Part shown: positions 51,710-60,301 of the stretch, piece by piece | Numbering within the stretch: the first letter of the stretch is position 1 | How the letters are laid out: every line of letters starts with the position of its first letter | Assembly (NCBI GenBank): GCA_022792335.1 | Contig: JAAWAV010000007.1 | Coordinates: forward strand, 40,193-104,192 | Direction of reading: 5' to 3' | Source of the DNA: Lachnospiraceae bacterium | Lineage (GTDB): Bacteria > Bacillota > Clostridia > Lachnospirales > Lachnospiraceae | DNA: 64,000 nucleotides | Position numbers and translations under genes: made by a program | The notes under the pieces: model-generated | What the model was told of the DNA's origin: nothing | The model's database searches: none | What the model saw: the letters and a program-made list of their open reading frames with translations, nothing else

Positions 51710-51904
51710 ATGTGTGGTTCGAAAGTGAGACGGTGGATTATCGGTCTGCTGCTTCTGGGAGCTGTAGTCGCAGTGGCGGCAGGCTATCTGCTATCGGAGA
51801 AACCGACAGAACGGGCGGACAAAGGAACTTTGGTTCGGGCAGTGGATAGGATGACAGGGGAGAAGGTAAGAGAAGAAATCCGGCTGGTTGGTGACTGTCT
51901 ATGA
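51710..51904 (+). CDS. Small single-TM protein upstream of spoVAA
   Basis: A 64-residue protein: short basic start, a hydrophobic segment (about 9-28) and a charged tail. The Cys near the N-terminus (MCGSK) is before the hydrophobic stretch, so it is not a lipobox. AAGGAG 9 nt upstream supports ATG 51710; the track start at 51668 is too long. Its stop overlaps the spoVAA start (ATGA), so it is translationally coupled and probably expressed in the forespore. No family recognised. Confidence 0.65.
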   Translation: MCGSKVRRWIIGLLLLGAVVAVAAGYLLSEKPTERADKGTLVRAVDRMTGEKVREEIRLVGDCL

Positions 51905-52527
51905 GCGAGGTTTTGTATCTTAAACTGAATCAGAATACGGAAGTCCATGAGAAAGCAGTATTTTTGGGACAGCTCGGAGACATCTGGTGTCGGGATAAAG
52001 CCATTGAAAGCAAATGCAAAGCCATAAAGGTGATCAATATCCGGGCAGATAAAAAAGAGCGATACGTGATATCTGTGATGGAACTGATTACAAAGATGGA
52101 GAAACTCTGTGAGCAGGTGGAAATCAATAACATCGGCGAGACAGACTGCATCATCGATTATCAGCCGAACGTAAAACCCCATCTTGTCTGGGAATGGATA
52201 AAGGCAGCATTCGTCTGCCTTGTGTCTTTTTTCGGGGCATCTTTTGCGATTATGACTTTTAACAACGACGGAGACGTAAGCAATATTTTCCGGCAGATCT
52301 ATGCTCAGGTCATGGGAACAGCGCCGACGGGACCGACGATTTTGGAACTGACTTATTCCATCGGCCTGCCCATCGGGATTCTTGTGTTTTTTAATCATTT
52401 TTCCAAAGCGGCTCTTTCCAAAGATCCCACTCCCATTGAAGTTCAGATGCGGACATATGAGACAGATGTCAATACTACGCTGATTCAGAACGCAGAAAGA
52501 GAGGAGTCGGGGATTGATGTTTCTTAA
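51901..52527 (+). CDS. spoVAA: Stage V sporulation protein AA
   Basis: A 208-residue protein with a soluble N-terminal half (about 1-95) and two membrane segments in the C-terminal half (AAFVCLVSFFGASFAIMTF and LTYSIGLPIGILVFF). The PTGPTILELTYSIGLPIGILVFFNHF motif is typical of SpoVAA. SpoVA proteins form the channel that moves dipicolinic acid into the spore and releases it in germination. Overlaps spoVAB by 14 nt. Confidence 0.92.
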   Translation: MSEVLYLKLNQNTEVHEKAVFLGQLGDIWCRDKAIESKCKAIKVINIRADKKERYVISVMELITKMEKLCEQVEINNIGETDCIIDYQPNVKPHLVWEWIKAAFVCLVSFFGASFAIMTFNNDGDVSNIFRQIYAQVMGTAPTGPTILELTYSIGLPIGILVFFNHFSKAALSKDPTPIEVQMRTYETDVNTTLIQNAEREESGIDVS

Positions 52528-52933
52528 TTATCTTCTGCTTGGAACCATTGGCTTTTGCGCCGGAGGGGTGATCGCGGCGGGCGTATTCGCTTTTATTGTT
52601 ACCATCGGGGTGGTAGTTCGACTCATAGGAAAGACCCATACGGCGAAACATATCCGCTTGGTTGAGGACTGTATCGTAGTCGGGGGCGCTCTGGGAAACA
52701 TCGCCAATCTTTATAAAATTCCGATTCCGGGAGGGATGATCGTACTATTCTTGTTAGGATTGGGGGCGGGAATTTTTGTGGGCTGTCTGATTATGTCTCT
52801 GGCAGAAACTTTAAACGCGTTGCCGGTTCTGAGCCGGAGAATCCGCCTGGCAACAGGGCTTCAGTATGTGATTTTGTCAATGGCAGCAGGAAAGGGAGTC
52901 GGCGCGTTTCTGCATTTTTTCCTGGGAGCCTGA
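52514..52933 (+). CDS. spoVAB: Stage V sporulation protein AB
   Basis: A 139-residue membrane protein with four or five hydrophobic segments. The central ETLNALPVLSRRIRLA segment and GLGAGIFVGCLIMSLAE are typical of SpoVAB. It overlaps the end of spoVAA and precedes spoVAC by about 90 bp. Part of the dipicolinate channel set. Confidence 0.9.
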   Translation: MMFLNYLLLGTIGFCAGGVIAAGVFAFIVTIGVVVRLIGKTHTAKHIRLVEDCIVVGGALGNIANLYKIPIPGGMIVLFLLGLGAGIFVGCLIMSLAETLNALPVLSRRIRLATGLQYVILSMAAGKGVGAFLHFFLGA

Positions 52934-53026
52934 CAGAGGGGAATCCTTTCTCCCTGTAGAAAACCATGACGGGGATTTCAAGGGTATTCCATATTTCATT
53001 ATATAAAGAAGAGAGGAGTCAGTTTT

Positions 53027-53521
53027 ATGGAAGAAAAAAAGAAAGAGATACCACTTCCCGGTACAGACATGCAGCCGGAAGAATATGAGAAATATGTGAA
53101 GAAGGTTACGCCGGTTCATAGCACGCCGCTCAACATGATAAAAGCGTTTTTAACCGGAGGAGTGATCTGCACCATCGGCCAGTTTTTCATGAATACCTTT
53201 ACGAACAACGGCCTGGATAAAGATGCGGCCGGCGCCTGGACGCTTCTCATTCTGATTGGAGGTACGGTTCTTTTGACCGGTATAAACCTTTTTCCCAAAA
53301 TCGTCACATTCGGCGGCGCCGGGGCCCTGGTACCCATCACCGGCTTTGCCAATTCTGTGGTGGCCCCGGCCATTGAGTACAAAAAAGAGGGCCAGGTGTT
53401 CGGCATCGGCTGCAAGATCTTCACCATCGCCGGCCCGGTGATTTTGTACGGGATCTTTGCGAGCTGGATTGCCGGGATTTTGTATTATGTGCTGGACAGG
53501 ATGGGAGCGTATTGGGCTTAG
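53027..53521 (+). CDS. spoVAC: Stage V sporulation protein AC
   Basis: A 164-residue membrane protein forming the mechanosensitive pore of the dipicolinate channel in Bacillus. Conserved segments KKVTPVHSTPLNMIKAFLTGGVICTIGQ, FGGAGALVPITGFANSVVAPAIEYKKEGQVFGIG and KIFTIAGPVILYG are intact. AGAGGAG precedes the ATG. The partner genes spoVAD and spoVAE, normally next, are absent; unrelated accessory sequence begins right after the stop. Confidence 0.95.
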   Translation: MEEKKKEIPLPGTDMQPEEYEKYVKKVTPVHSTPLNMIKAFLTGGVICTIGQFFMNTFTNNGLDKDAAGAWTLLILIGGTVLLTGINLFPKIVTFGGAGALVPITGFANSVVAPAIEYKKEGQVFGIGCKIFTIAGPVILYGIFASWIAGILYYVLDRMGAYWA

Positions 53522-53642
53522 TTGATTCATATGAGGGGAATGAGCCAGACGGAAAATATGGTTTTGGGAAGCAGAGCAGCGGATACGGAGTTCGTTGTTC
53601 TGCTTTTTAGTTGTGTATTTCGGAGAAAAGAAAGAGGAGGTA

Positions 53643-53888
53643 ATGATTATCGAATATCTGGAGCTTGGAGAAAAAGCGCAATTACCACTCAAGATAGAAT
53701 GGATTGTTTTGCAATATGCGTTACAATGGGTTCAATCAGATTATATGGACATACGATGTAATGCAGCGAGGATTCTTATGGCGTTGTTTAGGAATCCAGA
53801 ACGGGAATATTCAACAGCTTCTGGTTTGGCAGAAGTAGAAGCTCAGGGGGTTCTTCATTGCTTTTCTGGTGGGAATACTGTAAAATAA
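53643..53888 (+). CDS. Short possible gene fragment, HEAT-like N-terminus
   Basis: An 81-residue frame starting at ATG 53643 behind a strong AGAGGAGG. MIIEYLELGEKAQLPLKIEWIVLQYALQWVQ... looks like the first helices of a longer helical (HEAT-like) protein, but the reading frame changes character after about residue 55 and stops. It may be a 5' remnant left by rearrangement at the spoVA breakpoint rather than a functional gene. Family not recognised. Confidence 0.4.
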   Translation: MIIEYLELGEKAQLPLKIEWIVLQYALQWVQSDYMDIRCNAARILMALFRNPEREYSTASGLAEVEAQGVLHCFSGGNTVK

Positions 53889-53924
53889 GCATACAGGAAA
53901 GGGGAAATTATGGCGAGAACAGTG

Positions 53925-55008
53925 GGAATCGAATGATGATGTTACCCTGATCACCCGTCCCAGTCGTTTTGGCAAGACGCTGAACATGAGCATGATAGAA
54001 TGTTTTTTTTCGTAAAATACGCTGATCGGGGAGATCTGTTTGAAGAGCTTGAAATATGGGGAAATGAGAAGTTTCGGAAACTTTAGGGAAGCTGGTCGGT
54101 GCTCAGCCTGTCTTTTTCCAATGTAAAGGCGGGGGATTATTCTACCATGGGTGGACAGATATGTCAGATTTTGACGATGTTGTATTCAGAAAACTGCTTC
54201 CTGCTGGATGTAGGTATTTTAGATGAAAGAGAAATTAAATTTTTTAAAGAAATATCCATAGGAATAGATGATGTCCATGCGTTCATGGCTCTTCATCAGA
54301 TGTCTCTGTATCTATCTCGTTATTATGGGAAAAAAGTGATTATCCTGTTGGACGAGTATGACACGCCTATGCAGGAGGCTTATGTGAATAGCTGCTGGGA
54401 GGAGCTTACGGTTTTTATCTGGAACTTATTCAATTCTACATTTAAGACAAATCCTTATCTGGAGCGGGCGCTTATGACAGGAATCATTAATTATCTGGCC
54501 AAAAGGAAATTAGGGACCTATTGGGCCAATACAAGTTCCAACAGTTTGGTAGGAAAACTGCTTAGAGAAGGGAATCGATATATTAAACAGAATTTTGAGA
54601 AACTTCTTTCAGGGGAGCATTTGAGCGTATCCGTTGATGAGCAGTTTGTATACGGTCAGATGAGCGAAAATGAAACTGCGATCTGGAGCCTTCTGCTTGC
54701 CGGCGGATATCTGCGGGTGTTCGGTTATCAGGAGCTTAGAGAGGAAGAATGAGGCTTCTGGTGACGCTTCGGAAAAATATGTGCTTACTTCCAACAGGGA
54801 AAGTGGTTTTGGTCGTTATGACGTCATGCTGGAACCGAGAGACTTAAAAGACGATGCAATCATTCTAGAATTTAAAGTGCAGGAGCTGGGGGAGGAAAAG
54901 TACCTTATCCATCATTCTATAGCGTATTATAAATATAAGGATTTGAACAAAAATAAGAATTTAAAATATTGGAAATATCAAAAAAATATGATAATGTATA
55001 TAATATAA
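53925..55008 (+). pseudogene. Decayed AAA-ATPase with PD-(D/E)XK nuclease domain (PF09820/PF08011 type)
   Basis: Remnants appear in order across frames. An N-terminal TLITRPSRFGKTLNMSMIECFF (Walker A-like) ends at a stop. Next is SLSFSNVKAGDYSTMGGQICQ, then VIILLDEYDTPMQEAY (Walker B) up to ALMTGI. The frame then jumps directly to INYLAKRKLGTYWANTSSNSLVGKLL, so the roughly 100 residues normally between are deleted. The C-terminal nuclease piece SGFGRYDVMLEPRD...AIILEFKVQ is in another frame. At least two frameshifts or stops plus the deletion make a functional product unlikely. The family occurs in many mobile copies in gut anaerobes. Confidence 0.8.
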
Positions 55009-55127
55009 AAGTAAATTATAAGGAGGATAGGCCAATGGATAGACAATAAAAGTCTGAGAAAGAGTTTGAGGTGAAATTAAAATGATGGAAAGGAGAACGT
55101 GGTGTCCTTAAATCAGATATTGATAAT

Positions 55128-55163
55128 GCGGGGGAAATACTTGTATTTCCCCTGCTGTTTTAT
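55128..55163 (+). terminator. Hairpin in the leader of the lipoprotein gene
   Basis: GCGGGGGAAATAC / GTATTTCCCCTGC (one mismatch), 2-nt loop, then TGTTTTAT. It could be a terminator of earlier transcripts or an attenuator before the gene at 55180. The rest of 55009-55179 has only a 4-codon frame behind an AGGAGG at 55021. Confidence 0.6.
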
Positions 55164-55179
55164 AAAAGAGAGGAAAAAC

Positions 55180-56334
55180 ATGAAAAAGCTGAGGTATATA
55201 ATATTATTTATATGTATAGGTATGATGAGCGGATGCGGAAAAAAAGAGAACGCGGATATAGTAGAAACGAATCATATAGCGGAGACGAATGAAACGACAT
55301 CAGAGAATGCTTCCTTAAGTTTTGAAGCTGTCAAAGCCGAAGGCCATATTGAGAAACAACTGACAGACGGAGTACTTCTGGATGCTGAGGCGATATTTCC
55401 GAAATGTGAAATGGATGAAGTAAAATCATGTTCCATAAAAACAGGAGCCTTTAACGGAAAAGAGTTGGCGGCCAAACTATTTCCTCAGATTGGAGAAAGT
55501 GAATGGGAATATCCAGATTACAGTGCAATCGGTGCAGAATCTACGGCGCTGTATTGGGGAGATTTTTTTTTAGGGGAAACCAAAATGGAAGGGCACATCG
55601 CGATTGGAGTAAATTTAAATTTTGCGACAAAGCATTGGCTGATGTGTGAAGCGATGTTTCCGGTTCTCAGTATAAACGGCAGCATAGACGATAAGGGGAA
55701 CGAATTAAATGAAGAGTTCGAGTTTGCAACAAGGGAGGAGACAGAAAGAACAGCAAAAGAATATTTAGAAAAAAATATGGGGCTTTCGGGACTTGAAATT
55801 GTTAGAACGTATTCCATGAATCATCAGCAAATGCAGGAACAGTATGAGAAACATTTATCAGATCCGGAATTACAAGAGGCAGGAAAAGAAGGCGAGTTTA
55901 CTTTGACAGAATGGACGAAGGAAGAAGATTGCTATTGGCTGGTGATGGAGCAGGGGATCAATGGGATTCCTATACTGCGGCAATCCTATACAAGACAAGA
56001 TGAATTAGGGCTTCCGACTGGCGGTGTTGAAATGGGATATACGTCGTTTGGATTGGAATATATAAAAATCAGTAATGTGTTTGAGATTATAGAGGAAGAA
56101 TCAGTAAGATTGGCTGAATTGGCGACGGTTTTAGAGGCGTTGGAGAAAAAGTTTGAAATGAGCTTTAGTGAAAACATGATAATAGATGAAATGAAATTGA
56201 TTTATTTTCCTTATCCTCGTTCAGCGGACTTTGAATATGATTTAATTCCAGCCTGGGAGTTTAGAGTTAAGCAGGAGAATTATATAGGCTATGTTTATGT
56301 AGACGCAGTTTCGGGAAAAGAAATTGTAGAATAA
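55180..56334 (+). CDS. Lipoprotein associated with the ABC transporter
   Basis: A 384-residue protein with a lipoprotein signal peptide (MKKLRYIILFICIGMMSGC, lipobox MSGC) and a large extracytoplasmic domain with repeated beta-rich segments near the C-terminus (AWEFRVKQENYIGYVYVDAVSGKEI, PepSY/YcnI-like in feel). It starts the AT-rich four-gene transporter operon. The track start at 55099 is upstream of the hairpin. Its role in the transporter is unknown; it may be an accessory or sensor protein rather than a substrate-binding protein. Confidence 0.8.
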   Translation: MKKLRYIILFICIGMMSGCGKKENADIVETNHIAETNETTSENASLSFEAVKAEGHIEKQLTDGVLLDAEAIFPKCEMDEVKSCSIKTGAFNGKELAAKLFPQIGESEWEYPDYSAIGAESTALYWGDFFLGETKMEGHIAIGVNLNFATKHWLMCEAMFPVLSINGSIDDKGNELNEEFEFATREETERTAKEYLEKNMGLSGLEIVRTYSMNHQQMQEQYEKHLSDPELQEAGKEGEFTLTEWTKEEDCYWLVMEQGINGIPILRQSYTRQDELGLPTGGVEMGYTSFGLEYIKISNVFEIIEEESVRLAELATVLEALEKKFEMSFSENMIIDEMKLIYFPYPRSADFEYDLIPAWEFRVKQENYIGYVYVDAVSGKEIVE

Positions 56335-56343
56335 AGGAGCTAT

Positions 56344-57162
56344 ATGAATGGTACAGGGATGTTAAAGTCTGATTTAAACAGGTTGTTTCATGGCAAAAGA
56401 CTGTATATATCAATTTTATTGGTTTTTGGAATTGCCTTTTTAGGTCTTGTACCGGAGATAAGGGCGGCGGGAGGCTCTGTTTCTGTATATTATCTAATCA
56501 ATGCGAGACATGGTCTGGGCGCTTTCTTCGTTGCAATGACGACAATCGTGGCGCTTCCTTTCGGCTTAGGGTATGCGGAAGATGTAAAATACAATTATAT
56601 TCATTGTCTGCATAGCCGGCAGGGACTTTATATTTATGGTACAGCGCACATATTAACTACTGCGATAGGGGGATTTTTAACAGTATTTGTCGGGTATTTA
56701 TTATTTTACGGAGGGGCGTTGTTAAAATTTCCATTGTGTGATTCCCATGACATGGAAATGCTTGCGGAGTTGGTATTGGTGGGAGGCGCAAGCGTATATG
56801 AGAGATTACTTTTGTCTGAATTTCCGATAAGTTACTTGATATGCGTATGCGCGACAGAAGCGATGGGATATTCGTTTTTGGCGACCCTTACTGTGGCGGC
56901 GTCGACGAGAGTAAAAAATATATTTATCATATTAAGTGTTCCTCTTATATTTCACTATGGAAGCACGCTTTTGTGTGAAATGTTGGAATTACCTGGGGTG
57001 TTTAGGTGGTATTATGTTTTGAGCAGCGGCGGTTTTTTGGCAAACCTTAATTTGAATATATGGCGTACGATGTTGTTCGTTTTTTTATATTTTTTTAGTT
57101 TTATATGTATCGTCGGAGTGGTTTTTATTAGCGGAATGGAGAAAAAATATAAAAATGGATAG
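56344..57162 (+). CDS. ABC transporter permease-like membrane protein 1
   Basis: A 272-residue protein with six predicted membrane segments, no signal peptide. AAAGGAG lies 5-6 nt before ATG 56344. It overlaps the next permease by 8 nt and precedes an ABC ATPase, so it is the first of two membrane subunits of an ABC-2-like exporter. Base composition is clearly more AT-rich than the core genes (many ATA, AGA and TTT codons). Sequence alone does not show the substrate. Confidence 0.75.
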   Translation: MNGTGMLKSDLNRLFHGKRLYISILLVFGIAFLGLVPEIRAAGGSVSVYYLINARHGLGAFFVAMTTIVALPFGLGYAEDVKYNYIHCLHSRQGLYIYGTAHILTTAIGGFLTVFVGYLLFYGGALLKFPLCDSHDMEMLAELVLVGGASVYERLLLSEFPISYLICVCATEAMGYSFLATLTVAASTRVKNIFIILSVPLIFHYGSTLLCEMLELPGVFRWYYVLSSGGFLANLNLNIWRTMLFVFLYFFSFICIVGVVFISGMEKKYKNG

Positions 57163-58009
57163 TTTCAGAAAAAGTATTAGAATATGCAGGAATAATCTTA
57201 GCCGTATGCTCAGAAACCCCAGACCATATCTTGTACTGGTATGGTTTAGCTGTATATGTGTGTTTTTGATGTTAAGAATCAGGGAGTTTTCCATACGGGT
57301 TGATGAACCGGTTTCTCCATGGATCTTTCCATTTTTAACAGAAGCGCCAGGAAATCAGTTTTTTATTATCGCAGGCGCAATTTTGTTGTTTTGCGATGCG
57401 CCCTTTTTAAATGAAAGCGCGGGATGGAATATTTTACGGTCTGGAAGAAGAAGCTGGTTTTGGGGAAACTTTCTCTATATTCTTATCATGGCATTGGCAT
57501 ATTCGATTGTGATCAGCGTTTTGCCAAATCTCTTTTTATTACCGCAGGTTAAGCTTACTGGCGAATGGGGGAAGGTTTTAGGAGCTCTGGCGCAGACGGG
57601 CGCCGCGTCTGAAATAGGGATACGTAATCTAAATTATAGTTTAATGGTGCAGTATACTCCTTTGCTCGCCATGTTTCTGACAGTTATGGCTGTATGGTTA
57701 AATAGTGTCTTGATAGGTATGGTATGCTTTACATTTAACCTTGTGGCAGGGAAGGGAAGCGGAATATTTGTCAGTGCGATGATCGGCCTGACTCCGATGT
57801 TGGTTAGGTGTCTGGCAAAACTATATGTAGGGTATTATACAGCGCCGCCAATGTGGATGGATATATCTGTTTATAATTGGAATGGATATGGAAAATTTCC
57901 CTCTGTATGGTATATTTATGCAGTATTGTTGGGATTGATCGTAGCATTGAGCATAGCCGGATATATCGGAATGCGGACAAAAGATTTACATATGACAGAA
58001 GAGATATAG
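57155..58009 (+). CDS. ABC transporter permease-like membrane protein 2
   Basis: A 284-residue protein with about six membrane segments. The N-terminal RICRNNLSRMLRNPRPYLVLVWF and the extracytoplasmic NQFFIIAGAILLFCDAPFLNESAGWNILRSGRRSWFWG resemble lantibiotic-immunity-like or other ABC-2-type permeases from Clostridia. It lies between permease 1 (8-nt overlap) and the ATPase (20 nt away). Substrate unknown. Confidence 0.75.
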   Translation: MDSFRKSIRICRNNLSRMLRNPRPYLVLVWFSCICVFLMLRIREFSIRVDEPVSPWIFPFLTEAPGNQFFIIAGAILLFCDAPFLNESAGWNILRSGRRSWFWGNFLYILIMALAYSIVISVLPNLFLLPQVKLTGEWGKVLGALAQTGAASEIGIRNLNYSLMVQYTPLLAMFLTVMAVWLNSVLIGMVCFTFNLVAGKGSGIFVSAMIGLTPMLVRCLAKLYVGYYTAPPMWMDISVYNWNGYGKFPSVWYIYAVLLGLIVALSIAGYIGMRTKDLHMTEEI

Positions 58010-58029
58010 GAGGATGGCGGAGGGATGCT

Positions 58030-58716
58030 ATGGAACATAAAATTGTAATCAGTCACGTTACAAAGAGATTTAAGGAATACAAAGCATTAGATGATGTATC
58101 AATCAAAATGGAATCCGGGAAAACATATGGGATTGTCGGAAGAAATGGAAGCGGAAAGACCGTTTTATTTAAATGTATTTGCGGGTTCTTAAAGTTAGAC
58201 GAAGGAAAAATCTGGGTAGATGGAAAACAGATCGGAAAAGATATAGAGTCGCCTTTAGACGTAGGCGTTATCATTGAAACGCCTGGTTTTTTGCCCGGAT
58301 ACAGCGCGTATAAAAACCTCAAATTTTTGGCGTGTATAAAAAATAAGATAAAAAAAGAAACGATATTGGAAATGATTCAGAAAGTTGGTCTTGATCCTGA
58401 GAGCAAAAAGCATGTGGGGAAATACTCTATGGGAATGAGGCAGAGGTTGGGAATCGCACAGGCTATTATGGAAGACCCTTCGTTATTGATTTTAGACGAA
58501 CCGATGAATGGATTAGATAATCAAGGCGTAGAAGATATGAGAAAGCTCTTTCAGACCTTGAAAAAAGAGGGGAAAACGATAGTTTTAGCGAGCCATAATC
58601 GAGAAGACATTATCACTCTTTGCGATTGTGTAATTGAAATGGATAGGGGAAGAATTTTAAGTATAAAAACAGATCGCCTTTCTGCCGATTCCATCATACC
58701 AGAAAAAAGCTTATAA
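58030..58716 (+). CDS. ABC transporter ATP-binding protein
   Basis: A 228-residue ABC ATPase. Walker A is GRNGSGKT; the Q-loop region is DVGVIIETPGFLPGYSAYKNL, with Glu in place of the usual Gln. The signature is YSMGMRQRLG, Walker B is LLILDEPMNGLD and the H-loop is VLASHNRED. ATG 58030 follows GGCGGAGGG; the track start at 57877 is in the previous gene. It powers the two permeases upstream, and the set is most like antibiotic or peptide exporters. A terminator follows. Confidence 0.9.
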   Translation: MEHKIVISHVTKRFKEYKALDDVSIKMESGKTYGIVGRNGSGKTVLFKCICGFLKLDEGKIWVDGKQIGKDIESPLDVGVIIETPGFLPGYSAYKNLKFLACIKNKIKKETILEMIQKVGLDPESKKHVGKYSMGMRQRLGIAQAIMEDPSLLILDEPMNGLDNQGVEDMRKLFQTLKKEGKTIVLASHNREDIITLCDCVIEMDRGRILSIKTDRLSADSIIPEKSL

Positions 58717-58759
58717 ATATAGAAGAGCCCGGCTTTGCCAGGTCCTTGTCTACAGTCTG

Positions 58760-58793
58760 AATCGCTGAAGTCTTACGACCTCAGCGATTTTTC
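58760..58793 (+). terminator. Terminator after the ABC operon
   Basis: AATCGCTGA / TCAGCGATT with a 12-nt loop followed by TTTTCTATTT. Confidence 0.85.
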
Positions 58794-58863
58794 TATTTAG
58801 GGAGTTTTTACGGCCCTCTTTTTAGCGTACTGACCAGGCAGTGTTCTTGCTCATCTGCTGTTT

Positions 58864-59232
58864 TCAGGACACGCCCCTATCTTTCTGTCGGGCAGGGGAA
58901 GAGTCGGAGGATTCTTTTTTTCTGTTCTGACGGATAAAGATCTGGCCCTGTTCCAGATAAAATTCCTGTTGCTCTCTGGTCAGAGAGCGGAAGGTATGGA
59001 TCAGCAGTTCTTCCTCATGGGAAATTCTGGATTTCTGAGAATGATTTAACAGAAAATCTGTGGTTACATGAAAATAATCGGCAATTCGTATCAGGGTCCC
59101 ATAATCCGGTTCACGACTTCCCTGAATATAATTACCGAGGGCAGAGGGAGACAGATCCAGGGCCTCTGCGAGCTGTTTTTGGGTCATATCATGCAGAAAC
59201 AACAATTCTTTTAAAATTTCACCTAGCTTCAT
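58864..59232 (-). CDS. XRE-family helix-turn-helix repressor
   Basis: A 122-residue protein. The HTH is near the N-terminus (MTQKQLAEALDLSPSALGNYIQGSREPDYGTLIRIADYFHVTTDFLL), followed by a charged C-terminal half. ATG 59232 is preceded by AAGGGGATTGAG; the track's earlier start adds a Cys-rich tail. It is divergent from the AP2 protein gene. The operator-like palindrome AACACAAAATGTGTT in that promoter is its likely target, which would make it a local repressor. Confidence 0.9.
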   Translation of the reverse strand: MKLGEILKELLFLHDMTQKQLAEALDLSPSALGNYIQGSREPDYGTLIRIADYFHVTTDFLLNHSQKSRISHEEELLIHTFRSLTREQQEFYLEQGQIFIRQNRKKESSDSSPARQKDRGVS

Positions 59233-59265
59233 GTCGCTCAATCCCCTTTTTACAATGATTCCCAG

Positions 59266-59291
59266 TACCGTCAATGGACAAAAACACCTGC
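59266..59291 (+). repeat. Dispersed 26-bp motif, copy C
   Basis: TACCGTCAATGGACAAAAACACCTGC, 22 of 26 positions identical to the copy at 61538 and similar to the arms at 17006 and 37489. It lies just upstream of the XRE gene. Confidence 0.6.
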
Positions 59292-59366
59292 AATCCAAGC
59301 TACATAACTTGTCCTTCTAATTTTAGCTGGGCATTTCATAGAATTAACGAAAAAACACAATTTGAG

Positions 59367-59395
59367 TTGACTAAACACAAAATGTGTTGTACGAT
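59367..59395 (+). promoter_or_regulatory. Promoter of the AP2/BTAD genes with operator in its spacer
   Basis: TTGACT (59367-59372), 17-bp spacer, TACGAT (59390-59395). The spacer contains the perfect inverted repeat AACACA-AAA-TGTGTT (59374-59388), so a bound repressor would block RNA polymerase. Another half-site (AACACAA) lies at 59354. Confidence 0.65.
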
Positions 59396-59458
59396 AAACA
59401 AAACTGGCGCACATAGAAATGCGGACACTGTGCATGTAAAAAGACGGGAGTCTTTGTA

Positions 59459-60301
59459 GTGATAGGAATTGGAAGTAAAATCGGCCTTCTGACAGTGGCG
59501 GAGGCTACGGAACATCGAAAGGCCGGATATATCGTCTGGCGCTGCCGCTGCCAATGTGGCGGCGAGATCCTTTTAGATACCCGCTGCTTACAGAGAGGAA
59601 CTGTGACAGATTGCGGTTGCAAAAGTGTTGTAGGGCCCGGGCAAAGGGATATTTCCGGAATGCGTTTTGGGAAACTTAAAGCGCTCAGACCTACGAAAGA
59701 GCGTGGCTTAGGAGGCAGTACCATATGGATCTGCAAATGTGACTGTGGCAGGGAAGTAAAAGCAGAGCTCAGTCAGTTGAGATCAGGGGGCAGGAAGAGC
59801 TGCGGCTGTCTCAGTCATCCACCCGGAAAGAATTTTATCGGGAAGCGTTTTGGGAAGCTCACGGTCATAGGATACGCCGGAAAGCGTGCAGGGATGCATC
59901 GCTGGAGATGTGTGTGCGACTGCGGCAAGGAAACTGTGGTGGGGCAGACGCTTCTTCAGAATGGGAAAACGAAGAGCTGCGGCTGTCTGCAGGCGACAGT
60001 ATACAAAGAGAATCTGGGACTTAAGGACGGAACCTCCGTCAAGGCTCTGCAGGCGGCAAAAAACGGACGTCTGATTAAAAGCAATACCAGCGGCCATAAT
60101 GGAGTTTATTTTGACAAAAGGCGGGGGCTTTGGGTCGCTCAGATTACCTTTAAAGGGAGAACCAGATATCTGGGGGCTTTTCAAGAATTGACAGATGCCG
60201 TAGAAGCACGGCAAAAAGGAGAAGAACTTTATGATGAGTTCCTGAGACAGCTTGACAGGGAGGAGAGCAAAAATCCTATTTCCGGGGTGGAGGGGAAATG
60301 A
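59459..60301 (+). CDS. Zn-ribbon repeat and AP2-domain DNA-binding protein
   Basis: A 280-residue protein. It has three copies of a Cys-rich unit with the pattern W-x-C-x-C-x-C-G ... L-x-x-G-x-x-x-x-C-G-C (about 26-55, 88-121 and 145-175); each could bind zinc. The C-terminus (about 207-265) is an AP2-like domain: SGHNGVYFDKRRGLWVAQI...RYLGAF. This layout is seen in phage and mobile-element proteins, but here no HNH nuclease is attached, so it looks like a DNA-binding factor. It starts at GTG 59459 behind GGGAG and overlaps the BTAD gene (ATGA). Confidence 0.8.
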   Translation: MIGIGSKIGLLTVAEATEHRKAGYIVWRCRCQCGGEILLDTRCLQRGTVTDCGCKSVVGPGQRDISGMRFGKLKALRPTKERGLGGSTIWICKCDCGREVKAELSQLRSGGRKSCGCLSHPPGKNFIGKRFGKLTVIGYAGKRAGMHRWRCVCDCGKETVVGQTLLQNGKTKSCGCLQATVYKENLGLKDGTSVKALQAAKNGRLIKSNTSGHNGVYFDKRRGLWVAQITFKGRTRYLGAFQELTDAVEARQKGEELYDEFLRQLDREESKNPISGVEGK

